Of a stretch of 38,592 nucleotides of DNA, positions 9,386-17,777 are shown piece by piece. The notes under the pieces were generated by a model. That model made no database searches, had not been told where the DNA came from, and saw nothing but the letters and a program-made list of their open reading frames with translations. The position numbers were made by a program, and so were the translations under genes. The stretch comes from Streptomyces sp. SID486 (GTDB lineage Bacteria; Actinomycetota; Actinomycetes; Streptomycetales; Streptomycetaceae): assembly GCF_009865385.1 (NCBI RefSeq), contig NZ_WWJT01000002.1, positions 1 through 38,592 of the forward strand, written 5' to 3'. The stretch's first letter is position 1. Each line of letters begins with the position of its first letter.

Positions 9386-10026
9386 ACCGCCGACTTCGCC
9401 GCCTTGATGGCCCCCTTGTTGATCTCGTCGGTGCCGGGTGCCTGCTTCGACTCGAAGTCACTGCCGCTGTACGTGACGACGACGATGGCGTTGGCGACGC
9501 GGGCCAGCACCACGCCCTCGCGGGTCTGCTGCTTGTCCTCCGTGGTGAGGTTCACGACGGAGTAGGCGCCGTCGCCGAGCCCCGGGACGGCCCCGCCGCC
9601 GCCGCGCTCCGCCACCCGCTGCTCGTACTCCTTCCTCGCCTCCTGCTCCGACGGACTGATCTCGAACGACACGTCGAGCCAGCGGTAGTCGTAGCCGTGG
9701 AGCGCGTTCCAGGAACAGGTGCGGCGCAGCCGGGTGTCCGTCGACGGGATCTCCTTGCCGGCCGTCTTCGCCCCCGGCACCAGGGACTCGACGGTGTCGC
9801 CCGGCACACCGGAACAGGGGGCGGGCGCCGTGGCGTACGCGTTCGCCGCCGCGGTGGAGGACGGGGCCGCGGAGGAGGACCCCGCGGGTGAACTCTGGGC
9901 CGTCCGGTGCCCGGCGGCGGCCGGCGGGGCCGCCGGACCGGACGTCAGCGCCCAGCCGGCGCAGGCGAGTACCACGACCGGTGACAGACGCGCGGTGAGC
10001 GCGAGCGGCAGAGGAAAGGAACGCAC
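9358..10026 (-). CDS. Putative secreted protein or lipoprotein, DUF3558-like
   Basis: 222 residues from the GTG at 10026. The N-terminus (RSFPLPLALTARLSPVVVLA followed by CAG) is a signal peptide; VLAC could be a lipobox, although Leu at -2 is unusual. A Ser/Ala/Pro-rich stretch of about 50 residues follows, then a domain with two cysteines (APCSGVPGD, RRTCSWNALHG) and beta-rich segments (WLDVSFEI, GDGAYSVVNL, ANAIVVVTYSG). The C...CSW pattern and late VxVxYSG strand resemble DUF3558 lipoproteins of unknown role. A longer upstream start exists but would bury the signal peptide. It stands alone, convergent with the transporter. No function is assigned. Confidence 0.65.
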   Translation of the reverse strand: MRSFPLPLALTARLSPVVVLACAGWALTSGPAAPPAAAGHRTAQSSPAGSSSAAPSSTAAANAYATAPAPCSGVPGDTVESLVPGAKTAGKEIPSTDTRLRRTCSWNALHGYDYRWLDVSFEISPSEQEARKEYEQRVAERGGGGAVPGLGDGAYSVVNLTTEDKQQTREGVVLARVANAIVVVTYSGSDFESKQAPGTDEINKGAIKAAKSAVAALGEGRG

Positions 10027-10175
10027 GGCGCACTTCTCGTGGGGGAGGTGGTGCGGAGGGGTCCGCAGTGTGGACAGGGCGACAGTGTCACACGACTGCC
10101 TGTGGGGCGGAAGCGGAATCTCGCTGCGTATCCGGCCGGTCACCGCCCCGCGCGCGTGACGTACGGCTTGGCCCG

Positions 10176-10712
10176 TTATGCGCCCGTGGAGTGCTCCTCC
10201 GTCCAGCGGCGGGCGCCGACCTCGCTCGGGTACTCACGGACGGTGAGCCAGGCGGCCAGCCAGCCGGCGGTGTACGCGGCGAACGCCGGTACCACGGGAG
10301 CGGCGAGCAGCACGAGCCCGCGGCCCCAGGCGATCCGGCCCGGCACGCGCCCGGCGTGGTCCCGGCGGGCCCGCCGGGACCGGTCGGGAGAGGGGGGACT
10401 CAGCAGTGCCGCGCGGTGGCCCCGGCGCTGGGTCACCCAGCCCCACCCCGCTGTCACGACGGACGCGGCCGCCTGGACGCCGTCCCACACGACACGCACG
10501 GTGGGCGGCAGCAGGTCGCGGAACCCCGAGTACAGGCCCAGGGCGAACAGGCCGGACAGCGTCATGGCGGACAGCACGAAGACCGTCGTACGGGTGCGGC
10601 GCAGCCAGTAGGCCGGGCCGCGCCGGTACCACGTCCGCCCCAGCCTCGGCAGCGCCGGGACGGGAACGGAGGCCCCGCGGGCGGGCGCCTCGGCAGACAC
10701 TCGTGACGCCAT
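10176..10712 (-). CDS. Small membrane protein of unknown function
   Basis: 178 residues from the ATG at 10712; another in-frame ATG at 10721 would add three. The N-terminal 40 residues are Arg/Pro/Ala-rich (GASVPVPALPRLGRTWYRRG). Hydrophobic segments follow: TTVFVLSAMTLSGLFALGLY (about 51-70), a weaker AAASVVTAGWGWV, and GLVLLAAPVVPAFAAYTAGW near the C-terminus, separated by a basic loop (RRGHRA...DRSRRARRDHAGR). It ends in a short hydrophilic tail. It lies 74 bases after the lipoate-ligase-like gene on the same strand and may be co-transcribed. I recognise no family. Confidence 0.7.
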   Translation of the reverse strand: MASRVSAEAPARGASVPVPALPRLGRTWYRRGPAYWLRRTRTTVFVLSAMTLSGLFALGLYSGFRDLLPPTVRVVWDGVQAAASVVTAGWGWVTQRRGHRAALLSPPSPDRSRRARRDHAGRVPGRIAWGRGLVLLAAPVVPAFAAYTAGWLAAWLTVREYPSEVGARRWTEEHSTGA

Positions 10713-10786
10713 GCCACACATCCCCGGCCAGTCGCCCTCCGCCGTCGACGGACTCCGCGGCGACGTGGGCCCGGCCCGCCGCCCGC

Positions 10787-11857
10787 TCACGGCACCCGCG
10801 CCGTCCAGGCGGGCGAGCCGAACTTGGTCCGCGCCAGTTCCCGTGCCCGGGCCAGTTCCCCGGCGGTGAGCTCGCCCCGCGCCAGGCCGTAGCGCGCCCG
10901 GAAGGAGCCGATCATCCGGTCGATGACGGCCTCGCGGGCCAGCCCCGTCTGCCGCCGCAGCGGATCGACCCGCTTCTTCGCACTGGTCGTCCCCTTGCCG
11001 GACAGCTTCTCCCGCCCGATCCGCAGCACCTCGACCATCTTGTCGGCGTCGATGTCGTACGACATGGTCACGTGATGCAGCACGGCACCGGGGCCCCCGC
11101 CGGGGCCGACGATCCGCTTCTGGGCCGCGCCCGCGATCTTGCCCTGGTCCGTGGCGATGTCGTTCAGCGGCTGGTACCAGGCCCGGACGCCCATGTCGCC
11201 GAGGGCGCCCAGCACCCAGTCGTCGAGGTAGGCGTAGCTGTCCTGGAAGGACAGCCCCTGGACGAGGGACTCGGGCACCGACAGCGAGTACGTGATGGTG
11301 TTGCCGGGCTCCACGAACATCGCGCCGCCGCCGGAGATCCGCCGCACCACCTCGACACCGTGCCGGGCGGCGCCCTCGGGGTCCACCTCGTTGCGCAGCG
11401 ACTGGAAGCTGCCGATGACCACCGCCGGGGCGCCCCACTCCCACACCCGCAGCGTCGGCGGGCGCCGGCCCGCTGCCACCTCGGCGGTGAGCACCTCGTC
11501 CAGCGCCATGTGCAGGGCCGGCGGCTGCGGGGCCTCGTGGATCAGCTGCCAGTCGTAGTCGGTCCAGTCGGTGGCGCGGGCGAGCGCGCGCCGCACCGCG
11601 ACACCGACGCCCTCCGCGGTCAGGCCGTACATCACCGTCCCCGCCGGAAGCGCCGCGTCGATCCGTGCGGCCAGCCCCGCCGTGTCGGTGTCCGCGGGGG
11701 CGCCCTCCAGCGCGGCGTTCACCGCGTCCAGCGCCTCGTCCGGCTCCAGGAAGAAGTCGCCCGCCACCCGCACGTGCCGCAGCACGCCGTCCTCGGCCTC
11801 CACGTCCACCACGACCAGCTTGCCGCCGGGCACCTTGTACTCACCATGCACCGCCAT
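10787..11857 (-). CDS. Lipoate-protein ligase family protein with an N-terminal accessory domain
   Basis: 356 residues. About 95-260 is the biotin/lipoate ligase catalytic fold: ALHMALDEVL, RVWEWGAPAVVIGSFQS, the lipoyl-AMP loop RRISGGGAMFVEPGNT, and DIATDQGKIAGAAQKRI, whose lysine matches the ligase lysine. The first 90 residues (GEYKVPGGKLVVVDVEAEDG, VRVAGDFFLEPDEAL) look like the accessory domain that sits at the C-terminus of E. coli LplA, so the order is swapped. Expected activity is ATP-dependent attachment of lipoate (or octanoate transfer) to E2 or glycine-cleavage H proteins in the cytosol. The substrate is not certain, since the family also includes octanoyltransferases. Divergent from the gene at 12107. 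Confidence 0.85.
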   Translation of the reverse strand: MAVHGEYKVPGGKLVVVDVEAEDGVLRHVRVAGDFFLEPDEALDAVNAALEGAPADTDTAGLAARIDAALPAGTVMYGLTAEGVGVAVRRALARATDWTDYDWQLIHEAPQPPALHMALDEVLTAEVAAGRRPPTLRVWEWGAPAVVIGSFQSLRNEVDPEGAARHGVEVVRRISGGGAMFVEPGNTITYSLSVPESLVQGLSFQDSYAYLDDWVLGALGDMGVRAWYQPLNDIATDQGKIAGAAQKRIVGPGGGPGAVLHHVTMSYDIDADKMVEVLRIGREKLSGKGTTSAKKRVDPLRRQTGLAREAVIDRMIGSFRARYGLARGELTAGELARARELARTKFGSPAWTARVP

Positions 11858-11976
11858 GGCCTCCGTTCACTTGCGCACCTGATCAACGCGGGGCGGGAGC
11901 GGCGTGTTCCCCGGCGCCTCCCGGCTGCCGTCCCGCACGGGACCGAACGACGCCCCGGGCGCGGAACCGTACGGGC

Positions 11977-12006
11977 CTGACCCGCCGCGGGGCCGCCCGG
12001 TAGCCT
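11977..12006 (+). promoter_or_regulatory. Possible sigma-70-type promoter for the GGT-family gene
   Basis: CTGACC (11977-11982) and TAGCCT (12001-12006) are 18 bases apart and about 100 bases upstream of the ATG at 12107. The -10 fits TANNNT and the -35 matches TTGACA at 4 of 6 positions. It lies in the 249-base divergent gap shared with the lipoate-ligase-like gene. No operator-like repeat was noticed there. Confidence 0.35.
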
Positions 12007-12106
12007 GTCGGCTGACCGGACGAACCGAACGGCCTGGCCAGGGCGTACGTGACCGCGGACGCGGACCGCTCGCCGGACGCGGGGCCCGTGGACAGCGAGG
12101 TGACAG

Positions 12107-13972
12107 ATGCGCTTCACCACCCGGCCCACCCTCCAGGGGACCTTCGGCATGGTGTCGTCCACCCACTGGCTGGCCTCCCAGTCGGCGATGGCGGTCCTGG
12201 AGGAGGGCGGCAACGCCTTCGACGCGGCGGTGGCCGGGGCGTTCGTCCTGCACGTGGTCGAGCCGCACCTCAACGGGCCGGCCGGCGAGGTGCCGATCCT
12301 GCTCGCCCCGGCGGGCGGCACCGTGCGTGTGCTGTGCGGGCAGGGCGTGGCCCCGGCGGGCGCCACGGCCGCCCACTACCGGGATCTCGGGCTGGACCTC
12401 GTGCCCGGCACCGGACCGCTCGCCGCCGCCGTGCCCGGAGCCTTCGACGCCTGGCTGCTCCTCCTGCGCGACCACGGCACCAAGTCCCTGGACGACGTGC
12501 TGAAGTACGCCGTCGGATACGCCGAGCGCGGGCACCCGCCCGTGGAGAACGTCGGCGCGACCGTGGAGAGCGTACGGCGGCTGTTCGAGACGGAGTGGAC
12601 CTCGTCGGCCGAGGTGTACCTGCCCGGCGGCGCGGCGCCCCGGCCCGGCACGCTGCTGCGCAACCCCGCGCTCGCCGCCACCTGGAAACGGCTGCTGGCC
12701 GAGACCGCCCACGCGGGCGGCCGGGAGGCACGCATCGACGCCGCGCGGCAGGTGTGGCGCTCCGGCTTCATCGCCGAGGCCCTGGTACGGCAGTCCCGGC
12801 GGCCGACCATGGACACCAGCGGCGAGCGGCACACCGGCACGCTCACCGAAGCCGACCTGGCAGGCTGGTCGGCGGCCTACGAGGCACCGGTGACGTACGA
12901 CTGGAACGGCTGGACCGTGTGCAAGGCAGGCCCCTGGAGCCAGGGCCCCGCCCTGCTCCAGCAGCTCGCCCTGCTCCCGCCCGAACTGCCCGCGTACGGC
13001 TCCGCCGACTACGTCCACCTGCTGATCGAGGGCTGCAAGCTCGCCATGGCCGACCGCGAGGCCTGGTACGGGGACGCGGCCGAGGTGCCCCTGACGGACC
13101 TGCTGTCCGACGACTACAACGCCGTGCGGCGGGCGCTGGTCGGGGAGAAGGCGTCCTACGACCTGCGCCCCGGCAGCCCCGGCGGACGCGTGCCGCGGCT
13201 GCCCGCCCAGGCGTACGCGCCCGTGTCGGCCGGCGCGCGGCCCGGCTTCGACCCGATGGGCGCGGGCGAGCCCACCGTCGCACCGCTGCCCGGCGGGCCC
13301 GCCCTCGCGGACGTGACCGGAGAGGCGCAGGTGACCGGGGACGGCCCGGTGGCCGCCGACGGCACCACCCGCGGCGACACCTGTCACCTGGACGTCGTCG
13401 ACCGCTGGGGCAACATGGTCGCGGCCACGCCCAGCGGCGGCTGGCTGCAGTCCAACCCCGTCGTGCCCGAACTCGGCTTCCCGCTCGGCACCCGCCTGCA
13501 GATGACCTGGCTGGAGGAGGGCCTGCCCGGCACCCTCACTCCCGGGCGGCGCCCCCGCACCACGCTCACCCCCTCCCTCGCGCTGCGTGACGGAGTGCCG
13601 GTCCTGGCGTTCGGCACGCCCGGCGGAGACCAGCAGGACCAGTGGCAGCTGCACTTCTTCCTCGCCGCCGCCCTGCGCGCCCCCGTCCGCGGCGGCCTCG
13701 ACCTCCAGGGCGCCGTCGACGCCCCCAACTGGCACAACGACAGCTTCCCCAGCTCCTTCCACCCGCGCGGCCGGCGGCCGGGCAGCGTGACCGTGGAGTC
13801 CCGCACGGACCCGGCAGTGATCGCGGAACTGCGCCGGCGCGGCCACGACGTCACCGTCGGCCCCGCCTGGTCCGAGGGGCGGCTGTGCGCGGTGGCCAGA
13901 GACCCGGAGACGGGCATCCTGTCGGCGGCGGCGAACCCGCGCGGGATGCAGGGGTACGCGGTCGGCCGCTGA
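12107..13972 (+). CDS. Gamma-glutamyltransferase-family Ntn hydrolase (divergent)
   Basis: 621 residues. GGT-family landmarks are the N-terminal region (SAMAVLEEGGNAFDAAVAGA) and the autoprocessing site in GDTCHLDVVDRWGNMVAAT, where T425 would become the N-terminal nucleophile of the small subunit, followed by TPSGGWLQSNP and GTPGGDQQDQWQ. Two departures stand out. There is no signal peptide, so the protein should be cytosolic. The R-E-x-A-P segment that supplies the gamma-glutamate-binding arginine in classical GGT reads GQGVAPAGA, with no arginine. It may hydrolyse another amide or acyl group. The ATG at 12107 has a GAGGTGAC site in front. A single-gene unit followed by a stem-loop. Confidence 0.82.
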   Translation: MRFTTRPTLQGTFGMVSSTHWLASQSAMAVLEEGGNAFDAAVAGAFVLHVVEPHLNGPAGEVPILLAPAGGTVRVLCGQGVAPAGATAAHYRDLGLDLVPGTGPLAAAVPGAFDAWLLLLRDHGTKSLDDVLKYAVGYAERGHPPVENVGATVESVRRLFETEWTSSAEVYLPGGAAPRPGTLLRNPALAATWKRLLAETAHAGGREARIDAARQVWRSGFIAEALVRQSRRPTMDTSGERHTGTLTEADLAGWSAAYEAPVTYDWNGWTVCKAGPWSQGPALLQQLALLPPELPAYGSADYVHLLIEGCKLAMADREAWYGDAAEVPLTDLLSDDYNAVRRALVGEKASYDLRPGSPGGRVPRLPAQAYAPVSAGARPGFDPMGAGEPTVAPLPGGPALADVTGEAQVTGDGPVAADGTTRGDTCHLDVVDRWGNMVAATPSGGWLQSNPVVPELGFPLGTRLQMTWLEEGLPGTLTPGRRPRTTLTPSLALRDGVPVLAFGTPGGDQQDQWQLHFFLAAALRAPVRGGLDLQGAVDAPNWHNDSFPSSFHPRGRRPGSVTVESRTDPAVIAELRRRGHDVTVGPAWSEGRLCAVARDPETGILSAAANPRGMQGYAVGR

Positions 13973-13990
13973 CGGCGCGGACGCGCCGTC
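13971..13990 (+). terminator. Stem-loop at the end of the GGT-family gene
   Basis: GACGGCGCG (13971-13979) is followed after two bases by its complement CGCGCCGTC (13982-13990), beginning inside the TGA stop. A second stem, GTCCCCGC (14048-14055) with GCGGGGAC (14070-14077), follows in the same gap. Confidence 0.45.
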
Positions 13991-14069
13991 CCGCGACCGT
14001 GCGGCCGTACAGCGGTGCGGGGGCGGGCCGGCCGGGACGCCCGCGCGGTCCCCGCGACCGTGCGGCCGT
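13990..14069. repeat. 19-bp direct repeat in the gap after the GGT-family gene
   Basis: CCCGCGACCGTGCGGCCGT is present at 13990-14008 and, identically, at 14051-14069. It lies in a 185-base non-coding gap between two plus-strand genes. The cause is unknown; local duplication or a paired protein site are both possible. Confidence 0.7.
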
Positions 14070-14156
14070 GCGGGGACGCCCGCTCTTCGTCCGGATTCCA
14101 CCTCGCGTACACCCGTGCGGCGGGGGCTGTCAGTGCGGCGTGCTCTCATAGGGGAC

Positions 14157-15002
14157 ATGTTCGAAGAGACGGAAACCATTGAGGAGTTTCTCGCCCGCTG
14201 CTCGGCCGACGTGGAGGAAGCGGTCCGCAAGGCCGCCGCGGCCGAGATCCTGCCCCGCTTCCGCCGCCTCGCCGCCGACGAGGTGGACCAGAAGAGCGGC
14301 CCGCACGACCTGGTCACGGACGCCGACCGCCTTGCCGAGCTGCGGCTCACCGAGGACCTCGGCGCCCTGCTGCCCGGATCGGTGGTGGTCGGCGAGGAAG
14401 CGGTGCACGCCAACCCCGCGGTGTACGAGGCACTCCAGGGCGACGCGCCCGTCTGGATCGTCGACCCGGTCGACGGCACCCGCCAGTTCGTGCACGGCGA
14501 CGACGGCTTCTGCACCCTGGTGGCGCTCGCCCACCGCGGCGTCGTGATCGCCTCCTGGACCTACGCCGCGGCCCGCGACCAGTTCGCCCGCGCCGTCCGC
14601 GGCCAGGGCGCCTTCCTCGACGGCGAACGGCTGTTCGCCGGCCCGCCCGAGCCCGGCCGGGACCTCGTCGTCGCCACCTCCCACCCGGACTACACCACCG
14701 ATGACCAGAAGCGCGCGCTGCGCGCCCTGTGGACCGACGGCCTGGCCCCGCGCCCGTGCGGCTCCGCCGGCCTGGAGTACCTCGCCGTGGCCCGGGGCGA
14801 ACTGGACGCCGTCGCGTTCTCCTGGGAGGCCGCCTGGGACCACGCGGCCGGTCTGCTCCTCGTCGAGGAGGCGGGCGGCGCGCACCTCACCCCGGCCGGC
14901 GAACCGTTCCGCGTCACCGGCGGCAACGCCCTGCCGTTCACCGCGGCCCGGGACGCGGCCACCGCCCGCCGGGTGTCCGGACTGCTGCGCACCGCGTCCT
15001 GA
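14157..15002 (+). CDS. Inositol-monophosphatase-family phosphatase
   Basis: 281 residues from the ATG at 14157, rather than an upstream in-frame ATG at 14115. Family signatures are complete: metal ligands E80/E81 in VVGEEAVH, D103 and D106 in WIVDPVDGTRQFVHG, and D228 in WEAAWDHAAGLLLVEEAGG. The DPVDGT-RQ-F variant (usually T-N-F) and KSGPHDLVTDADR are normal for the wider family, which covers inositol phosphate, histidinol phosphate and PAP phosphatases. A Mg2+-dependent cytosolic phosphatase is certain in outline; the substrate is not. The oxidoreductase begins 88 bases later, so co-transcription is possible. Confidence 0.87.
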   Translation: MFEETETIEEFLARCSADVEEAVRKAAAAEILPRFRRLAADEVDQKSGPHDLVTDADRLAELRLTEDLGALLPGSVVVGEEAVHANPAVYEALQGDAPVWIVDPVDGTRQFVHGDDGFCTLVALAHRGVVIASWTYAAARDQFARAVRGQGAFLDGERLFAGPPEPGRDLVVATSHPDYTTDDQKRALRALWTDGLAPRPCGSAGLEYLAVARGELDAVAFSWEAAWDHAAGLLLVEEAGGAHLTPAGEPFRVTGGNALPFTAARDAATARRVSGLLRTAS

Positions 15003-15090
15003 CCCCCAGGGGTCACCCGGGACGGGGGAGTGCCGGCCCTCCGGCATATCCTGATCCCCGATGGCCGTCGGCTGACGAAGGGGTCCGAAG

Positions 15091-16509
15091 GTGTCGTCGA
15101 TGCTCGATGCGGTCGTGGTGGGTGCGGGACCGAACGGACTGACCGCTGCCGTGGAGCTGGCCCGCCGAGGCTTCTCCGTGGCCCTGTTCGAGGCGAAGCC
15201 GACGGTGGGCGGCGGCGCCCGCACCGAGGAGCTGACCCTCCCCGGCTTCCGGCACGACCCGTGCTCGGCCGCCCACCCCCTCGGCGTCAACTCCCCCGCG
15301 TTCCGCGCCCTGCCGCTCGACCGGTACGGCCTGGAATGGCTGCACGCCCCGCTGCCCATGGCCCACCCCTTCCCGGACGGCACCGCGGCGGTGCTGTCCC
15401 GCTCGGTGGCGGAGACCGCGGCCTCGTTCGGGCCACGGGACGCGGGGTCGTACCGCAGACTGGTCGAGCCGCTCCTCGCCCACTGGGACACCCTCGTCCG
15501 GGACTTCATGTCCCTGCCGCTGACGGCGCTGCCGCGCGACCCCGTCACCCTCGCCCGTTTCGGCCTGGCCGGGCTCCCGCCGTCCACATGGCTGATGCGC
15601 CGCTTCAAGGACGAGCGGGTCAAGACCCTCTTCGCCGGCCTGGTCGCGCATGTGATGGCCCCCCTCGACGGCCTGGCCACCGGCGCCATCGGGCTGGTCT
15701 TCGCCCTGTCCGCGCACGCCCGCGGCTGGCCGGTGCCCCGGGGCGGCTCCCAGGCCGTCTCCGACGCCCTCGCCGCGTACCTGACGGACCTCGGCGGCGA
15801 GGTGCACACCGACTACGAGGTCAAGCGGCTGGACGACCTGCCGCCCGCCCGCGCGTACGTCTTCGACACCTCGCCCACCGCGCTCGCCCGCATCGCCGGA
15901 TTCGGCGACCACTACGCGAACTACCGCTACGGACCGAGCGTCTTCAAGATCGACTACGCGCTGGACGGCCCGGTGCCGTGGACCGCGCCCGAGGCCCGTC
16001 GCGCCGGCACCGTCCAGATCGGCGCGGACCACGCCGAGATCGGCACCGCCCTGCGCGCCGTCTCCCGCGAGGGCCGCGCCCCCGACAGGCCGTTCCTGAT
16101 CACCGTGCAGCCCGGCCTCGCCGACCCCACCCGCGCCCCCGAGGGCAAACAGGTCTTCTGGGCCTACGGTCATGTACCGAACGGCTGGTCCGGGGACCTC
16201 ACCGAGGCCATAGAACGCCAGCTGGAGCGCTTCGCCCCCGGCTTCCGCGACCGCGTGCTCGCCCGTGCCACCGCCGGCCCCGCCGAGATGGCCGCCCGCA
16301 ACGCCAACTACGTGGGCGGCGACATCGCCTGCGGCGCCGCCTCCGGACTCCAGCTGCTGCTGCGCCCCAGACTGTCCCTGTTCCCGTACCACACCCCTCA
16401 CCCCGCCGTCTTCATCTGCTCCTCGGCCACCCCGCCGGGTCCCGGCGTCCACGGCATGTCGGGACACAACGCGGCCAAGGCCGTCTGGCGCAGACTGCGG
16501 CAGACCTGA
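15091..16509 (+). CDS. FAD-dependent oxidoreductase, phytoene-dehydrogenase-like
   Basis: 472 residues from the GTG at 15091, 7 bases after GAAGGGG; an ATG three codons later is the alternative. The N-terminus is a Rossmann FAD-binding motif ([35 protein letters not shown]). The C-terminus has the second FAD-contact region ([14 protein letters not shown]). The organisation is that of the CrtI / PYROXD2-like family (amine oxidase-like fold). No carotenoid genes are nearby, so a carotenoid role is not supported. The macro-domain gene starts 25 bases after its stop, indicating one transcript. Substrate unknown. Confidence 0.82.
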   Translation: MSSMLDAVVVGAGPNGLTAAVELARRGFSVALFEAKPTVGGGARTEELTLPGFRHDPCSAAHPLGVNSPAFRALPLDRYGLEWLHAPLPMAHPFPDGTAAVLSRSVAETAASFGPRDAGSYRRLVEPLLAHWDTLVRDFMSLPLTALPRDPVTLARFGLAGLPPSTWLMRRFKDERVKTLFAGLVAHVMAPLDGLATGAIGLVFALSAHARGWPVPRGGSQAVSDALAAYLTDLGGEVHTDYEVKRLDDLPPARAYVFDTSPTALARIAGFGDHYANYRYGPSVFKIDYALDGPVPWTAPEARRAGTVQIGADHAEIGTALRAVSREGRAPDRPFLITVQPGLADPTRAPEGKQVFWAYGHVPNGWSGDLTEAIERQLERFAPGFRDRVLARATAGPAEMAARNANYVGGDIACGAASGLQLLLRPRLSLFPYHTPHPAVFICSSATPPGPGVHGMSGHNAAKAVWRRLRQT

Positions 16510-16534
16510 CGACGGACCACCGACCGAGGCAGCC

Positions 16535-17044
16535 ATGACGACCATCACCCTCGTCCAGGGCGACATCACCCGGCAGACCGCCGACGCCATCGTCAACGCG
16601 GCCAACTCCTCCCTCCTCGGCGGCGGCGGCGTGGACGGCGCGATCCACCGCCGCGGCGGCCCCGCCGTCCTGGAGGAGTGCCGGGCCCTGCGCGCCTCCC
16701 GGTACGGAAAGGGCCTCCCCACCGGCCAGGCCGTCGCCACCACGGCGGGCGACCTGAACGCCCGCTGGGTGATCCACACCGTGGGCCCGGTCTGGTCGGC
16801 GAGCGAGGACCGCTCGGAACTGCTGGCCTCGTGCTACCGCGAGTCGCTCCGCGTGGCCGACGAGCTGGGCGCCCGCACGGTCGCCTTCCCCGCCGTTTCC
16901 ACCGGCGTCTACCGGTGGCCGATGCGGGACGCGGCCCGGATCGCCGTGGAGGCGGTCCGCGGCGCACGGACGGCCGTCGAAGAGGTGAGCTTCGTACTCT
17001 TCGACGACCGGGCCTACGAGGCGTTCGCCGCACAGCTCCCCTGA
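16535..17044 (+). CDS. Macro-domain protein, probable O-acetyl-ADP-ribose / ADP-ribosyl hydrolase (YmdB/MacroD type)
   Basis: 169 residues forming a single macro domain. Ligand motifs are all present: LVQGDITRQTADAIVNAANS, then LLGGGGVDGAIHRRGG (glycine loop plus catalytic-type aspartate), NARWVIHTVGPVW, and AFPAVSTGVYRWP (phosphate loop). This matches the MacroD/YmdB class that hydrolyses O-acetyl-ADP-ribose and can remove mono-ADP-ribose from acidic residues. The ATG at 16535 is supported by the start of homology and GAGGCAGCC upstream. It closely follows an FAD oxidoreductase. A Nudix and an ADP-ribosylglycohydrolase lie 9 kb downstream. Confidence 0.92.
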   Translation: MTTITLVQGDITRQTADAIVNAANSSLLGGGGVDGAIHRRGGPAVLEECRALRASRYGKGLPTGQAVATTAGDLNARWVIHTVGPVWSASEDRSELLASCYRESLRVADELGARTVAFPAVSTGVYRWPMRDAARIAVEAVRGARTAVEEVSFVLFDDRAYEAFAAQLP

Positions 17045-17303
17045 GCCGGACCGCGTCCGCGGCCGTCGGCCGGCGCCGGCGCGGAGGTCCGCCGCGAGGA
17101 CCGCCCCACCACTCTCCGGGCCGCCGGACACCTCCATCCCCGGTGGTCCCGGGTTCCTTCCGTGCGGCCGGACGTCCCGGATGTCACCCGAACGGCCTAA
17201 TCCGCAGTGCGCCCGGGCGGCGCCCGGCCGACGCTCGGAGTGGCGGTGCGCCCACGCGAGGACAGCGCGTACCGCACGAGCGGGGAGGCAGAAAGGAACG
17301 CCC

Positions 17304-17756
17304 ATGAGCCAGGCAGCGCACCCCACCGAACCGACTCCGCCGGGCGGCGCGCGAACGCCCCGGCAGCCCACGGCCCGCGGCGGCGGATGGGTGACCGGCG
17401 GTGTCACGTTCGCCGGAGTCCTCATGGTGTGCAGCGGCATCCTCGCGCTCCTGCAGGGGATCGCCGCGGTCGCCGGGGACGACGTCTACTTCCGCATCGG
17501 CGCGTACATCTACAAGATGAACCTGACCGGCTGGGGCACCGTCCACATCGTCATCGGCGCCCTGGTCCTCCTGACCGGTGTCGGCCTGCTGATGGACATG
17601 GCGTGGGCCCGGTTCGCCGGTTTGTTCCTCGTCGCGCTGAGCCTCATCGCCCAGTTCCTGTTCCTGCCGTACGCGCCCGTCTGGTCGCTGGTCCTGATGG
17701 CGATCGACGTCTTCGTCATCTGGGCACTGGCGACCCGTCAGGAGACAGTGGGCTGA
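17304..17756 (+). CDS. DUF7144-type small membrane protein
   Basis: 150 residues. A roughly 30-residue hydrophilic N-terminus (Pro/Thr/Arg-rich) precedes four hydrophobic segments: GGVTFAGVLMVCSGILALLQ, VHIVIGALVLLTGVGLLMDM, FAGLFLVALSLIAQFLFLPY and SLVLMAIDVFVIWALA. A loop DDVYFRIGAYIYKMNLTGWG lies between the first two. This pattern is the common actinobacterial DUF7144 membrane family, role unknown. The ATG at 17304 follows GAAAGGAACG. The 259 bases upstream hold no gene I can support. The stop codon is part of a palindrome shared with the convergent regulator gene. Confidence 0.82.
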   Translation: MSQAAHPTEPTPPGGARTPRQPTARGGGWVTGGVTFAGVLMVCSGILALLQGIAAVAGDDVYFRIGAYIYKMNLTGWGTVHIVIGALVLLTGVGLLMDMAWARFAGLFLVALSLIAQFLFLPYAPVWSLVLMAIDVFVIWALATRQETVG

Positions 17757-17777
17757 CCCGGCGCGCCGGGTCAGCCC
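17750..17777. terminator. 28-bp perfect palindrome holding both stop codons
   Basis: GGGCTGACCCG (17750-17760), self-complementary GCGCGC (17761-17766) and CGGGTCAGCCC (17767-17777) form one uninterrupted palindrome. The TGA of the plus-strand membrane protein (17754-17756) and that of the minus-strand regulator (17771-17773) sit at mirror-image positions. It should terminate both convergent transcripts. Confidence 0.75.

Noticed and set aside
15091..16509. Carotenoid biosynthesis role for the phytoene-dehydrogenase-like protein
   Set aside because: No phytoene synthase, GGPP synthase or cyclase gene is nearby; the fold family is broad.
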